Shown: in pieces, positions 16,347-25,671 of the stretch
How positions within the stretch are numbered: the first letter of the stretch is position 1
Layout of the letters: every line of letters begins with the position of its first letter
Source: Microbispora bryophytorum
GTDB lineage: Bacteria; Actinomycetota; Actinomycetes; Streptosporangiales; Streptosporangiaceae
DNA: 64,000 nucleotides
Direction of reading: 5' to 3'
Assembly: GCF_006874465.1 (NCBI RefSeq)
Contig: NZ_VIRL01000016.1
Span: 124,001-188,000 of the forward strand
Translations under genes and position numbers: made by a program
Notes under the pieces: generated by a model
Told to the model about the DNA's origin: nothing
Database searches by the model: none
What the model saw: the letters and a program-made list of their open reading frames with translations, nothing else

Positions 16347-16913
16347 GTGAACGCTGCCGAGGACCGGATCTGGACGGTGCCCAACCTGCTGAGCGCCCTG
16401 CGGCTGCTCGGCGTCCCCGTCTTCCTCTGGCTGGTGCTCGGCCCTCACGCCGACGGGTGGGCCATCGCGCTGCTGGCGCTGGCCGGCTTCAGCGACTGGC
16501 TCGACGGCAAGCTCGCCCGCGCCTGGAACCAGATCAGCAGGCTGGGCCGGCTCATCGACCCGCTCGCCGACCGGCTCTACATCCTCGCCACCCTGCTCGG
16601 CCTGGTGCTGCGGGGCGCCGTCCCCTGGTGGCTGGCGCTCGCGGTGCCGCTGCGCGACGTGCTGCTGCTGTGGATGCCGCCCGTGCTGCGGCGGCACGGG
16701 TACGGCCCGGCGCTGCCCGTCCACTTCCTCGGCAAGGCCGGCACCGCCGCCCTGATGTACGCCTTCCCGCTGCTGTTCCTCGCCTCGCACGAGGGATGGT
16801 ACGCCGAGATTGCCGCGATCTTCGGATGGGCCTTCGCCATCTGGGGAACTGGTCTGTATTGGTGGGCGGGGGTGTTGTATGTCGTACAGGTGCGCCAGCT
16901 AACGAAGGGGTGA
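16347..16913 (+). CDS. CDP-alcohol phosphatidyltransferase family membrane enzyme
   Basis: 188 residues. The signature DG-x2-AR-x8-G-x3-D-x3-D is complete in DWLDGKLARAWNQISRLGRL followed by IDPLADRLY. About five hydrophobic spans follow the pattern of phosphatidylglycerophosphate and cardiolipin synthases. It should transfer a phosphatidyl group from CDP-diacylglycerol to an alcohol acceptor in the membrane; the acceptor cannot be told. The next gene starts 3 bp after its stop, so the two are likely co-transcribed. It was probably called PgsA-like by similarity, but actinomycetes have several paralogues. Confidence 0.87.
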   Translation: MNAAEDRIWTVPNLLSALRLLGVPVFLWLVLGPHADGWAIALLALAGFSDWLDGKLARAWNQISRLGRLIDPLADRLYILATLLGLVLRGAVPWWLALAVPLRDVLLLWMPPVLRRHGYGPALPVHFLGKAGTAALMYAFPLLFLASHEGWYAEIAAIFGWAFAIWGTGLYWWAGVLYVVQVRQLTKG

Positions 16914-16916
16914 CCC

Positions 16917-19421
16917 GTGAAGGCCGTCGTCATGGCGGGCGGGGAGGGGACACGGCTGCGGCCGATGACCGCGAACCAGCCCAAGCCCCTGCTCCCCATC
17001 ATCAATCGGCCGATCATGGAGCATGTGCTCCGGCTGCTCAAGCGGCACGGGTTCACCGAGACCGTGGTGACCGTGCAGTTCCTGGCCGCGCTGATCCGCA
17101 ACTACTTCGGCGACGGCGACGAGCTGGGCATGACCCTCCACTACGCCACCGAGGAGATCCCCCTCGGCACGGCCGGCAGCGTGAAGAACGCCGCCGACAA
17201 GCTCCGCGACGACCGCTTCCTGGTCATCTCCGGGGACGCGCTCACCGACATCGACCTGACCGACATGCTCCGCTTCCACCGCGAGAACCGGGCGCTGGTC
17301 ACCATCGGGCTCAAGCGCGTGCCCAACCCGCTGGAGTTCGGGATCATCATCGTGGACGACAACGGCCGCATCCAGCGCTTCCTGGAGAAGCCCACCTGGG
17401 GCCAGGTGTTCTCCGACACGGTCAACACCGGCATCTACATCATGGAGCCGTCGGTCCTCGACGAGATCGCCCCCGGCCAGTCGGTCGACTGGTCGTCCGA
17501 CGTCTTCCCCGACATGCTCGAACGGGGCTGCCGGCTGTTCGGCTACGTGGCCGAGGGCTACTGGGAGGACGTCGGCACGCACGAGAGCTACCTCAAGGCC
17601 CAGGCCGACGTGCTGGAGGGCAAGGTCAAGGTCGACTTCGACGCGTTCGAGCTGGCTCCGGGCGTGTGGGCCGCCGAGGGCGCCTCGGTGGACCCCGAGG
17701 CCGTGCTCAAGGGCCCCCTCTACATCGGCGACTACGCCAAGGTCGAGGCCGGCGCCGAACTGCGGGAGTACACGGTGCTCGGCAGCAACGCCGTCGTCAA
17801 GGAGGGCGCCTTCCTCCACCGCGCCGTGGTCAGCGACAACGTGTACGTCGGCCCCGCCGCCCACCTGCGCGGCTGCGTGATCGGCAAGAACACCGACGTG
17901 ATGACCGGCGCGAGGATCGAGGAGAACGCCGTCGTCGGCGACGAGTGCGTCATCGAGGCCGAGGCGTACGTCTCCTCCGGCGTGAAGATCTACCCGTTCA
18001 AGACGATCGAGGCGGGCACGGTCGTCAACACCAGCGTCATCTGGGAGTCGCGCGGCCAGCGCAGTCTGTTCGGCCCCCGCGGGGTGTCCGGGCTGGTCAA
18101 CGTCGAGATCACCCCGGAGCTGTGCGTACGGCTGGCCAGCGCGTACGCCACGACGCTGCGCAAGGGCGACACCGTCGTCACCTCCCGCGACGCCTCGCGC
18201 GCGGCCCGGGCGCTCAAGCGAGCGGTGATCAGCGCGCTGAACTCCAGCGCGATCAACGTGGTCGATCTGGAGGCCGCCGCCCTGCCGGTCGCCAGGTTCA
18301 ACACCTCACGGGAGAACGTCCGGGGCGGCATCGCCGTGCGCACCACGGCGGGCGACCCCCAGAGCGTCGACATCGTGTTCATGGACGAGACGGGGGCCGA
18401 CCTGTCCCAGGCGGCCCAGCGCAAGCTGGAGCGGGTCTTCTCCCGGCAGGAGTACCGCCGGGCCTTCCCCGGCGAGATCGCCGAGCTGACCTTCCCGGCC
18501 CGCGCCGTCGACACGTACGCGCGGGAGCTGCTGGCCTGCATCGACATGTCCGGGGTGAAGGACGCCGAGATGAAGGTCGTGGTCGACTGCGCGGGCGGCA
18601 CCTCCTCGCTCGTGCTGCCGAGCCTGCTGGGCCGGGCCGGGGTCGACGTGCTCACCGTGAACAACCGCCTCGACGACGCCTCGCCGACCGAGACGCTCGC
18701 CGAGCGCCGCCGCGACCTGCAGCGCCTGGCGGAGCTGGTGGCCTCGGCGCGGGCCGCCTTCGGCGTACGGTTCGACCCGGTGGGGGAGCGCGTGTCCCTC
18801 GTGGACGAGATGGGCCAGCTGATCAGCGAGGAGCGGGCCCTGCTCGTCGTGCTCGACCTGGTGGCGGCCGAGCGCCGGGGCGGCCGGGTGGCCCTGCCGG
18901 TCACGACGACCCGGGTGGCGGAGATGGTGTGCCGCTTCCACGGCGTGCAGGTCGACTGGACGGCCACCAGCCTCGACACGCTTACGCGGTCGGCCCGGCA
19001 TCCCGACACGATCTTCGCGGGCGACGGGAAGGGCGGCTTCATCGTCCCGGAGTTCGCGCCCACCGTGGACGGCCTGGCGGTGTTCCTGCGTCTGCTCGGC
19101 CTGGTCGCGCGCACCCGGCTGTCGCTCAGCCAGATCGACGCCCGCATCCCGGAGGCCAAGCTGCTCAAGCGGACCGTTCCCACGCCCTGGGCGCACAAGG
19201 GGGCCGTGATGCGCTCGGTCGTCGAGGCGGCCGAGGGCCACCGCCTGGACACCACCGACGGCGTCCGCGTCGTGGAGGACGACGGGAGCTGGGCCCTCGT
19301 CCTGCCCGACCCCGCCGAGGCCGTCACCCACCTGTGGGCGGAGGGCCACGACATGGACACCGCCCAGGCACTCCTGGAGCGCTGGGCCCGCGTCGTCGAA
19401 CAAGCAGCGGGTGCTAGATGA
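16917..19421 (+). CDS. Sugar-1-phosphate nucleotidyltransferase fused to a degenerate phosphomannomutase domain
   Basis: 834 residues. Residues 1-235 are a nucleotidyltransferase ([13 protein letters not shown], then [33 protein letters not shown]). Residues about 245-380 are left-handed beta-helix hexapeptide repeats. The remainder resembles phosphoglucomutase/phosphomannomutase domains, but the catalytic TASHNP loop is replaced by VRTTAGDP and the metal loop DGDxDR by RFDPVGERV. The mutase half is thus probably regulatory or structural. The family is usually annotated as mannose-1-phosphate guanylyltransferase (GDP-mannose supply). It follows the phosphatidyltransferase gene by 3 bp, consistent with glycolipid synthesis. 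Confidence 0.88.
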   Translation: MKAVVMAGGEGTRLRPMTANQPKPLLPIINRPIMEHVLRLLKRHGFTETVVTVQFLAALIRNYFGDGDELGMTLHYATEEIPLGTAGSVKNAADKLRDDRFLVISGDALTDIDLTDMLRFHRENRALVTIGLKRVPNPLEFGIIIVDDNGRIQRFLEKPTWGQVFSDTVNTGIYIMEPSVLDEIAPGQSVDWSSDVFPDMLERGCRLFGYVAEGYWEDVGTHESYLKAQADVLEGKVKVDFDAFELAPGVWAAEGASVDPEAVLKGPLYIGDYAKVEAGAELREYTVLGSNAVVKEGAFLHRAVVSDNVYVGPAAHLRGCVIGKNTDVMTGARIEENAVVGDECVIEAEAYVSSGVKIYPFKTIEAGTVVNTSVIWESRGQRSLFGPRGVSGLVNVEITPELCVRLASAYATTLRKGDTVVTSRDASRAARALKRAVISALNSSAINVVDLEAAALPVARFNTSRENVRGGIAVRTTAGDPQSVDIVFMDETGADLSQAAQRKLERVFSRQEYRRAFPGEIAELTFPARAVDTYARELLACIDMSGVKDAEMKVVVDCAGGTSSLVLPSLLGRAGVDVLTVNNRLDDASPTETLAERRRDLQRLAELVASARAAFGVRFDPVGERVSLVDEMGQLISEERALLVVLDLVAAERRGGRVALPVTTTRVAEMVCRFHGVQVDWTATSLDTLTRSARHPDTIFAGDGKGGFIVPEFAPTVDGLAVFLRLLGLVARTRLSLSQIDARIPEAKLLKRTVPTPWAHKGAVMRSVVEAAEGHRLDTTDGVRVVEDDGSWALVLPDPAEAVTHLWAEGHDMDTAQALLERWARVVEQAAGAR

Positions 19422-19473
19422 CATTGAACCTCCGCTGGCTGTAGCGTTGGTCAGTCCGCGCCCAGCCGCGGTC

Positions 19474-19502
19474 TTGACCTTTGTGCCTGATCAGCGTAAG
19501 TT
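19474..19502 (+). promoter_or_regulatory. Sigma-70-type promoter upstream of garA
   Basis: TTGACC at 19474-19479, exactly 17 bp, TAAGTT at 19497-19502. Transcription would begin near 19509, about 50 nt before the garA start. This is the best hexamer pair in the window. Confidence 0.65.
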
Positions 19503-19561
19503 GCGGCATTCGCAGTTTGAGCTAGTCCTAGAGCAAGTCGTGAGAGAGGCCGAGCCGTTCG

Positions 19562-20065
19562 ATGCCCAGCGTCTACTGCACGCAGTGCGGTCATGCCAAC
19601 CCCGAGGATGCCCGTTTCTGCTCACGATGCGGTTCGCCGCTGAGCGCTCCGGCGCCCGTCGCAGCCGACACCACCTCGACGATCTCACTTGAGGCGCTTG
19701 AGGCGGAGACGGGCCAGACGCTTCTGCCGGACAGGGCCTCGGTCGAGCAGTTGCCGCCCGGCACGGCTCTTCTGGTGGTCATGCGGGGTCCGAACGCGGG
19801 GAGCCGATTTCTGCTCGACAGCGACCTCACTACGGCGGGTCGCCACCCGGAAAGCGACATTTTCCTGGACGATGTGACCGTGTCCAGGAGGCACGTGGAG
19901 TTCTACCGGCGCGGCGGCCAGTTCACCGTGCGTGACGTGGGCAGCCTCAACGGCAGCTACGTCAACCGGGAGCGCATCGAGGAGTCCCCCTTGCAGGGCG
20001 GCGACGAGGTGCAGATCGGCAAGTTCCGGCTGGTGTTCCTCACGCGTGGTCCCGGAGGGCTGTGA
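19562..20065 (+). CDS. garA: FHA-domain protein with N-terminal zinc ribbon, GarA/OdhI homologue
   Basis: 167 residues. Residues 5-24 hold two CxxC knuckles (CTQCGHANPEDARFCSRCG), a zinc ribbon absent from the short mycobacterial GarA. A Thr-rich linker (DTTSTIS) is where the family's kinase-targeted threonines sit. The C-terminal FHA domain shows TAGRHPESDIFLDD, TVSRRHVEFY and LNGSYVNRERI. GarA/OdhI switches 2-oxoglutarate dehydrogenase, glutamate synthase and glutamate dehydrogenase according to its phosphorylation by Ser/Thr kinases. The following ftsR, DUF151 and MerR genes repeat the Rv1827-Rv1830 order. Confidence 0.88.
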   Translation: MPSVYCTQCGHANPEDARFCSRCGSPLSAPAPVAADTTSTISLEALEAETGQTLLPDRASVEQLPPGTALLVVMRGPNAGSRFLLDSDLTTAGRHPESDIFLDDVTVSRRHVEFYRRGGQFTVRDVGSLNGSYVNRERIEESPLQGGDEVQIGKFRLVFLTRGPGGL

Positions 20066-20084
20066 TCGGTGAGGAGGAGGAGTC

Positions 20085-20741
20085 ATGAGCGCGCAGGCCG
20101 TACGGGCGTTCATGAGCATCGGGGAGGTGCTCGCCCTGCTGCAGGTCGAGTTCCCGGACGTGACCGTCTCCAAGATCCGGTTTCTGGAGGGTGAGGGGCT
20201 GATCGAGCCCCAGCGGAGCCCGTCGGGCTACCGCAAGTTCACCTACAACGACGTCGAGCGCCTGCGGTACATCCTGCGTGCGCAGCGTGACCAGTACCTG
20301 CCGCTCCGTGTGATCAAGGATCAGCTGGACGAGCAGGCGGCCCGTCCGCACGCGGTGTCCGCCGGCGCCCCGCCCGTACGTCTCAGCCGGGAGGAGCTCA
20401 TCGAGGCCGCCGGCATCGACGAGGAGACCCTGACCGAGATGGAGAGCTTCGGTCTGGTCGCGGCCGTGGCACGCCGCTACGACGGGGAGGCGCTGGAGAT
20501 CGCGCGCAGCGTGGGGGCGCTGGCGCGGTTCGGCCTGCGGGCGCGGCACCTGAGGGCGGTCCGCGCCGTGGTGGAGCGGGAGACCGGTCTCATCGAGCAG
20601 GCGGTGGCCCCGCTGCTTCGGCGCAAGGCGCCGGGGGCGATCGCGGAGGCGGACGAGACCGCCCGGGAGATCTCCGGACTTCTCCAGGAACTGCACAATG
20701 CATTACTGCGTGGGAGTGTTCGCGGCGTTCTGGGGCGGTGA
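20085..20741 (+). CDS. ftsR: MerR-family transcriptional regulator FtsR (Rv1828 type)
   Basis: 218 residues. N-terminal winged helix MSIGEVLALLQVEFPDVTVSKIRFLEGEGLI, then SGYRKFTYNDVERLRYIL. The C-terminal domain is unlike metal-binding MerR proteins and lacks effector cysteines. Homologues in Corynebacterium and Mycobacterium activate ftsZ and other cell-division genes. It lies 19 bp after garA with GAGGAGGAG as ribosome binding site, so the two are co-transcribed. The conserved neighbourhood makes the assignment strong. Confidence 0.88.
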   Translation: MSAQAVRAFMSIGEVLALLQVEFPDVTVSKIRFLEGEGLIEPQRSPSGYRKFTYNDVERLRYILRAQRDQYLPLRVIKDQLDEQAARPHAVSAGAPPVRLSREELIEAAGIDEETLTEMESFGLVAAVARRYDGEALEIARSVGALARFGLRARHLRAVRAVVERETGLIEQAVAPLLRRKAPGAIAEADETAREISGLLQELHNALLRGSVRGVLGR

Positions 20742-20817
20742 CCGGCACATCCGCACCTCCGTGGGTGTTACGTTGAATGCCTGGTGATATGCCGCGACGC
20801 TTGAGACGGAGCCGCCC

Positions 20818-21288
20818 GTGTTGCAGATGGAGGTCGTGGGGGTTCGCGTTGAGATGCCCACCAACCAGCCGATCGTTCTCCTGAAGGAGACGAGCGGTGA
20901 TCGGTACCTGCCGATCTGGATCGGGATGACCGAGGCGACCGCCATCGCGCTGGCCCAGGCGGAGGAGCCCCCGCCCCGGCCGCTCACCCACGACTTGTTC
21001 CGTGACGTTCTTGAGGCCCTGGGGGTGCGGTTGCGCACCGTCAACATCGTCGCGCTCCGCGATGGCATCTTCTTCGCCGATCTGGTCTTCTCCAACGGTG
21101 TGGAGGTCAGCGCCCGTCCTTCGGACTCGATCGCGCTGGCGTTGCGTACGGGTGCGACGATTTACGCGAGTGAGGACGTGATCCAGGAGGCGGGCGTGAG
21201 CATGCCCGACGACCAGGAAGACGAAGTGGAGAAGTTTCGCGAGTTCCTGGACAAAATCACACCGGAAGACTTCGGCCGGGCGGGCTGA
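20818..21288 (+). CDS. Bifunctional nuclease-domain protein (DUF151)
   Basis: 156 residues. Whole-length match to the DUF151/BFN domain: LQMEVVGVRVEMPTNQPIVLLKE, YLPIWIGMTEATAIALAQ, PRPLTHDLFRDVLEALG and SARPSDSIALALRTGA. Plant members cleave DNA and RNA; the bacterial role is unsettled. An acidic tail (DDQEDEVEKFREFLDKI) is typical of actinomycete members. The GTG at 20818, TTG at 20821 or ATG at 20827 could be the start. Corresponds to Rv1829 in the garA cluster. Confidence 0.88.
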   Translation: MLQMEVVGVRVEMPTNQPIVLLKETSGDRYLPIWIGMTEATAIALAQAEEPPPRPLTHDLFRDVLEALGVRLRTVNIVALRDGIFFADLVFSNGVEVSARPSDSIALALRTGATIYASEDVIQEAGVSMPDDQEDEVEKFREFLDKITPEDFGRAG

Positions 21289-21443
21289 CGTGCCGGACGA
21301 TTTCGGGAGATTACGCTTCACGACGCGCCGGACGGGGTCGTTGACTGACGATGGCCCCGGTCCTACGGTGCAAGGGAAACCACGGTTGTAATTCACGAAC
21401 CCCCAGATCAGACCGTGGGATGAGAGAAAGCCGGAGGTCCGCA

Positions 21444-22061
21444 GTGGCGGTCAGCAGCGGCGAGGGTAAGTCGGCCGGCCAGCACGACCCGGTTCGGCAG
21501 GCGGCGCGCGAGCGCGCCGGCGAACAGGGCCTGCTGTTCGACGAGCAGCCGACGGCGCTGCCTCAGGGCATCGGATACCGCGGGCCCACGGCGTGTGCCG
21601 CGGCCGGGATCACCTACCGGCAGCTCGACTACTGGGCCCGGACCGAGCTGGTGCTCCCGACGATAAGGGCCGCCCAGGGATCCGGGTCCCAGCGACTGTA
21701 CAGCTTCCGCGACATCCTCGTCCTGAAGGTCGTCAAACGTCTTCTGGACACGGGGGTCTCCCTCCAGCAGATACGCACCGCCGTACAGCATCTGCGCGAC
21801 CGCGGCGTCAACGACCTGGCCCAGATCACCTTGATGAGCGACGGCGTGAGCGTCTACGAGTGCACGAGCGCCGACGAGGTGATCGATCTGCTGCAGGGCG
21901 GCCAGGGCGTGTTCGGCATCGCGCTCGGGCGGGTGTGGCGGGAGGTCGAGGGATCGCTGGCCGAGCTTCCGGGTGAGCGCGCGGAGGCCGCTCCGGATGC
22001 GGAGGGGGACCATCCGTCGGACGAGCTGGCCCGCCGGAGAAAGGCCCGCAGGACCGGCTGA
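21444..22061 (+). CDS. MerR-family transcriptional regulator (Rv1830 type)
   Basis: 205 residues. The winged helix starts unusually late, after about 35 disordered residues: GYRGPTACAAAGITYRQLDYWARTEL, then SGSQRLYSFRDILVLKVVKRLLDTGVSLQQIRTAVQHL. The second half (VYECTSADEVIDLLQGGQGVFGIALGRVW) is specific to the Rv1830 group, which in mycobacteria influences cell division and antibiotic persistence. GTG at 21444 has GGAGG 6 bp upstream; an ATG at 21420 is also in frame. It closes the garA-ftsR-DUF151-MerR block, though a 155-bp gap suggests its own promoter. Confidence 0.86.
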   Translation: MAVSSGEGKSAGQHDPVRQAARERAGEQGLLFDEQPTALPQGIGYRGPTACAAAGITYRQLDYWARTELVLPTIRAAQGSGSQRLYSFRDILVLKVVKRLLDTGVSLQQIRTAVQHLRDRGVNDLAQITLMSDGVSVYECTSADEVIDLLQGGQGVFGIALGRVWREVEGSLAELPGERAEAAPDAEGDHPSDELARRRKARRTG

Positions 22062-22094
22062 GCGGATGCCGCGGCGATCACCGGGCTCGAACGG

Positions 22095-22817
22095 TCAGGC
22101 ACGCGCGCCGGGCCTGGCCGGGGGCAGGTCGAACTCGTCGTTACGCATGCGCAGCAGGGCGACGGACGCGCCGGCGAAGCCCACGGCCGTGATCAGCAGG
22201 CCGACGCCCGACGCGGTGTGACCGGGCATGAACGGATGGGTGAACCCGCCGGCTGCGAGCAGAAGGCCCATCCAGGCCGGCGCCGCGCCGCCGCGCCACA
22301 GCGCGAGGCCGAGCAGTAGCAGGCCGACGACGATGCCCACGATGAACAGCAGGCTCGCCACCAGCTGTACGGGGTCGTCCTCGAGCGCGTTCTGAATCCT
22401 CGCCATGGTCGCCACGTCGAAGTGCCTGGTCACTGTCAGGTACGCGAGGTCGTCGCCGCCGCGGATCAAGGGGAAGCCGGCCAGGTCGCCGAGCAGCGCG
22501 AGGAGGACGCCCGCCGTGGTGAGCCTGGGAGCGCCGCGACGGGCCACCCAGGCCACGGCGAAGGTGGCCGGGATCAGCCCGACCAGGAACGGCAGGGCGA
22601 ACCATCGGATCACGCCCGCGGCCTGCTCGTGGGCCGCGTACGCCGCGACCGTGGCCTCGAACGACTCGCCGCCGTCCACGGGGCTGAACAGGTAGTGGAG
22701 ACCCATGCCGAGCATGGGGAGCGGGGCGACGACGGCGAGCAGCACCCGCCAGAAGCCGCGCACGTCCCGCGGTGGTTTCTGCGGGGTGGCGGCGCGGGCG
22801 TCGATGGTCGGCTGCAT
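22095..22817 (-). CDS. Integral membrane protein of unknown function
   Basis: 240 residues, starting MQPTIDARA with GGAGG 7-11 bp upstream. Six hydrophobic spans can be traced: FWRVLLAVVAPLPMLGMGL, VIRWFALPFLVGLIPATFAV, TTAGVLLALLGDLAGF, VASLLFIVGIVVGLLLLGLAL, WMGLLLAAGGFTHPF and GVGLLITAVGFAGASVALL. No catalytic motif was recognised. It is divergent from the sensor kinase at 22982 across a spacer with inverted repeats, which makes it a candidate target of that two-component system. The gene could be a DUF4386-like protein, but this is not certain. Confidence 0.75.
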   Translation of the reverse strand: MQPTIDARAATPQKPPRDVRGFWRVLLAVVAPLPMLGMGLHYLFSPVDGGESFEATVAAYAAHEQAAGVIRWFALPFLVGLIPATFAVAWVARRGAPRLTTAGVLLALLGDLAGFPLIRGGDDLAYLTVTRHFDVATMARIQNALEDDPVQLVASLLFIVGIVVGLLLLGLALWRGGAAPAWMGLLLAAGGFTHPFMPGHTASGVGLLITAVGFAGASVALLRMRNDEFDLPPARPGARA

Positions 22818-22892
22818 GATGATCCTCCGAGAGTCCGGGAGCTGTCCGATCGAGTCCGAGGATGGGCCCGGACCGCTCCCTTCGTCGTGGGG

Positions 22893-22943
22893 GCATGGTC
22901 CCGATTCCGGTCCCATGCTCCCCGTGATCCGGGAGCACGCTCC
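22893..22943. repeat. Inverted repeats between membrane protein and sensor kinase genes
   Basis: GCATGG (22893-22898) and CCATGC (22913-22918) are flanked by G-rich and C-rich runs that extend the symmetry. A second short repeat GGAGC-AC-GCTCC spans 22932-22943. Both sit in the divergent promoter region and could bind the adjacent response regulator. Confidence 0.5.
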
Positions 22944-22981
22944 TATGGCCGATGGGAGCGCCGGGGTCCGATGATGAGCGC

Positions 22982-24952
22982 ATGGCAGTCAGGCGGGCCG
23001 GTCCGGTCGCGGTGCTCATCCTCACGGCCGTCGTGGTGGCGGCGGCGTGGGTGTCGTGGTTCCTCGGCGGGTTCACCTTCGCCGACGCGGCCGACGACTC
23101 CTACCTGCTGACCAACAGCGTCCAGGCGCTGACCTTCACCGCGTTCGGCGCGCTGGTGCTCGCCCACCGCCCCGGGCACCGCATCGGGCTGCTGTTCGTG
23201 GCGTACGGCGCCTGTTACACGCTGAGCGTGGCCTGCCTCGGGCTGATCACCGACGCGGTCGGGCTGCCGGAGGGGTGGGCGCGGGCGGTCGAGCTGTTCG
23301 GCATCACCGTGTGGATCCCGGCGCCGGCCGTCTGTCTTCCGCTGATCGTCCAGTTGTTTCCCGACGGCAGGACGCTGTCGCGGCGCTGGCGGCCGCTGGC
23401 CGTCGCGACCCTCGCCGTCCTGCCGCTCACGCCCACCCTGACCCTGCCCGTGGTGGCCGGGCTGGCGGGGGACGGGCCGGCCACGGGGGAGCCGATGCTG
23501 CCCGTCGTCGCGGGTGAGGTCTCCCAGCGGCTGATTCCGGTGTTCGCCGCCGCCGACGCGCTGGTGCTGCTGGCCTCTCTCTGCGCGCTCGTCCTGCGCG
23601 TCCGCCGGTCCCGCGGGGTGCCACGGCTGCAGCTGATGTGGCTGCTGTGGGCGGTGGGACTGTTCGCCGCGCTCAACGCGCAGCGGATCGTGACGACCGA
23701 CGGGCCGGTGTTGTTCCTGCTGACCCTGCCGCTGATCCCGGCCGCGGCCACGGTGGCGATCCTGCGCCACGGGTTGTACGACATCGAGCTGATCGTCAAC
23801 CGGTCGCTGGTGTACGGGGTGCTCACGCTCGGCGTCGTGCTGGCCTACCTGGGCATCGTCGCGGGGCTGTCCGCGCTGGCGCGGGACCGGCTGTCGGCCA
23901 CCCCGCTGATCGCGACCGCGGTCGTCGCGCTCGCCTTCGCGCCCGCCCGCTCGGCCGTGCAGTCCGCGGTGGACCGGGTCATGTACGGCCAGCGCCGCGA
24001 TCCTGCGGCGGCCGCCGCCCGGGTCGGCCTGCGGCTCGGCACCGGCCTGGACGGGGTCTTGCGTGCCGTGTGCGAGGCGCTGCGGCTGCCGTACGCCGCG
24101 GTCAGCTCCGACGGGCGGCTGGTCGCGACGTACGGCCGGGCGCCGCGGCTGCGGCACACCGTGCCGCTGGAGGTGGCCGGCGGGCCGCCCGCGGACCTGC
24201 TCGTCGGGCTGCGGGCGGGGGAGAGCCGGCTGTCCGGCGCGGACCGGCGGGCCCTGGGACTGCTGGCCGCCCCGGTCGGCCTGGCCCTGCAGGCGGTGCG
24301 TCTGTCGGAGCAACTGGGCGAGTCCCGCACGCGCATCGTGGCCGCGCGGGAGGAGGAACGCCGGCGGCTGCGCCGCGATCTGCACGACGGCCTCGGCACC
24401 GTGCTCACCGCGGTGACGCTCAAGGCCGACGCGGCCCACAATCTGCGTCACACCGACCCCGAGCGGAGCGGGCGGCTCCTGCTCGACCTGCGCGCCGACC
24501 TGACTGCCGCGATCGCCGACATCCGCCGGCTCGTCTACGATCTGCGCCCGCCCGACCTCGACGAGCTCGGACTGCTGGGCGCGCTGCGCCAGCGCGCCCA
24601 GCAATCCTGGCGCCGCGAGCACGCCGGGTGCGTGGTCACGGTCGACGCCCCGGACGACCTGCCGCCGCTGCCCGCCGCGGTGGAGGTGGCCGCCTATCGC
24701 ATCGCCACCGAGGCGGTCACCAACGCGCTGCGCCACGGCGGGGCGACGGCGTGCCGGGTCTCCCTGCGCGCCGATCACGCCCTGCACGTTGAGGTGAGCG
24801 ACAGCGGCTCCGGGGGCGCCGGAGCGTGGCCGCACGGCGTCGGCCTGCGATCCATGCACGAGCGGGCCGGAGAACTGGGCGGTACGCTCACCGCCGGCCC
24901 CACCGACCGCGGCGGCCGCGTCCACGCCCGCCTTCCACTGGAGCAGACATGA
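22982..24952 (+). CDS. Two-component sensor histidine kinase (HisKA_3 type)
   Basis: 656 residues. About seven to nine hydrophobic spans fill residues 8-330. A GAF-like region follows (VGLRLGTGLDGVLRAVCEALRLPYAAVS). Then come the phospho-acceptor box REEERRRLRRDLHDGLGTVLTAVTLKAD, the N box AYRIATEAVTNALRHG and the G box GVGLRSMHERAGELGGTL. It ends GRVHARLPLEQT. Stop and the next ATG overlap (ATGA), indicating translational coupling with the response regulator. The input signal is unknown; the divergent membrane protein is the closest candidate partner. The start at 22982 is preferred over an in-frame GTG 30 bp upstream. Confidence 0.9.
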   Translation: MAVRRAGPVAVLILTAVVVAAAWVSWFLGGFTFADAADDSYLLTNSVQALTFTAFGALVLAHRPGHRIGLLFVAYGACYTLSVACLGLITDAVGLPEGWARAVELFGITVWIPAPAVCLPLIVQLFPDGRTLSRRWRPLAVATLAVLPLTPTLTLPVVAGLAGDGPATGEPMLPVVAGEVSQRLIPVFAAADALVLLASLCALVLRVRRSRGVPRLQLMWLLWAVGLFAALNAQRIVTTDGPVLFLLTLPLIPAAATVAILRHGLYDIELIVNRSLVYGVLTLGVVLAYLGIVAGLSALARDRLSATPLIATAVVALAFAPARSAVQSAVDRVMYGQRRDPAAAAARVGLRLGTGLDGVLRAVCEALRLPYAAVSSDGRLVATYGRAPRLRHTVPLEVAGGPPADLLVGLRAGESRLSGADRRALGLLAAPVGLALQAVRLSEQLGESRTRIVAAREEERRRLRRDLHDGLGTVLTAVTLKADAAHNLRHTDPERSGRLLLDLRADLTAAIADIRRLVYDLRPPDLDELGLLGALRQRAQQSWRREHAGCVVTVDAPDDLPPLPAAVEVAAYRIATEAVTNALRHGGATACRVSLRADHALHVEVSDSGSGGAGAWPHGVGLRSMHERAGELGGTLTAGPTDRGGRVHARLPLEQT

Positions 24953-25644
24953 GCGACGGGGAACCGATCAGGATCGTCGTCGTCGACGACCACCCGCTGA
25001 TGCGGGAAGGCCTGCGTGCCCTGGTGACGTCGCTACCGGACATCGAGGTGGTGGGCGAGGCCGGCGACGGCGACGCCGCCCGCCGTGAGGTGCAGCTCAC
25101 GCGCCCCGACGTCGTGGTCATGGACCTGCACATGCCGGGCGTCAACGGGGTGGAGGCCACCAAGGCCATCGTGCGCGCCGTGCCCGCCACCCGGGTGCTC
25201 GTGCTCACGATGTTCGAGGACGACGAGTCGGTGTTCGCGGCGATGCGCGCCGGAGCCTTCGGATACCTGGTCAAGGGCGCGAAGCAGGAGGAGATCGTCC
25301 GGGCGGTCCGCTCGGTCGCGGCCGGACACGCCGTCTTCGGCCCGAGCGTGGCCCGCCGGATCATCGACTTCTTCGCCGTCGGGGCCTCCCGCGCGCCGGC
25401 CCCGGAGCCCTTTCCCGAGCTCACCGCGCGTGAACGGGAGGTCCTCGACCTCATCGCGGCGGGACGGTCCAACCCCGCGATCGCCCGGCATCTGGCCATC
25501 AGCGGCAAGACGGTGAGCAACCACATCACCACCATCTTCGCCAAGCTGGCGGTCGCCGACCGGGCCGAGGCCATCGTCCGCGCCCGCCAGGCCGGTCTCG
25601 GCGCCGATCTCGAGCAGGGTGCGAGTCGGGCCGATCCGGGGTAG
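24949..25644 (+). CDS. Two-component response regulator, NarL/LuxR family
   Basis: 231 residues. Receiver motifs are IVVVDDHPLMREGL, VVVMDLHMPGVNG (phospho-Asp), VLVLTMFEDDESV and FGYLVKGAKQ. The LuxR domain is LTAREREVLDLIAAGRSNPAIARHLAISGKTVSNHITTIFAKL. Coupled to the kinase by a 4-bp ATGA overlap. The promoter of the glycine riboswitch lies immediately after its stop codon, but there is no reason to think it controls gcvP. Confidence 0.92.
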   Translation: MSDGEPIRIVVVDDHPLMREGLRALVTSLPDIEVVGEAGDGDAARREVQLTRPDVVVMDLHMPGVNGVEATKAIVRAVPATRVLVLTMFEDDESVFAAMRAGAFGYLVKGAKQEEIVRAVRSVAAGHAVFGPSVARRIIDFFAVGASRAPAPEPFPELTAREREVLDLIAAGRSNPAIARHLAISGKTVSNHITTIFAKLAVADRAEAIVRARQAGLGADLEQGASRADPG

Positions 25645-25648
25645 CCGG

Positions 25649-25654
25649 TAGAGT
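25649..25654 (+). promoter_or_regulatory. -10 box of the gcvP leader promoter
   Basis: TAGAGT lies about 20 bp before the first riboswitch helix, at the right place to start the leader RNA near 25661. No clear -35 hexamer was seen; it would fall in the end of the regulator gene. Confidence 0.4.
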
Positions 25655-25671
25655 GGGAACGGCCGACGACC

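Noticed and set aside
22943-24925. 660-codon open frame antisense to the sensor kinase
   Set aside because: No domain, low-complexity Arg/Gln/Gly sequence; the plus strand encodes a complete kinase with conserved boxes.
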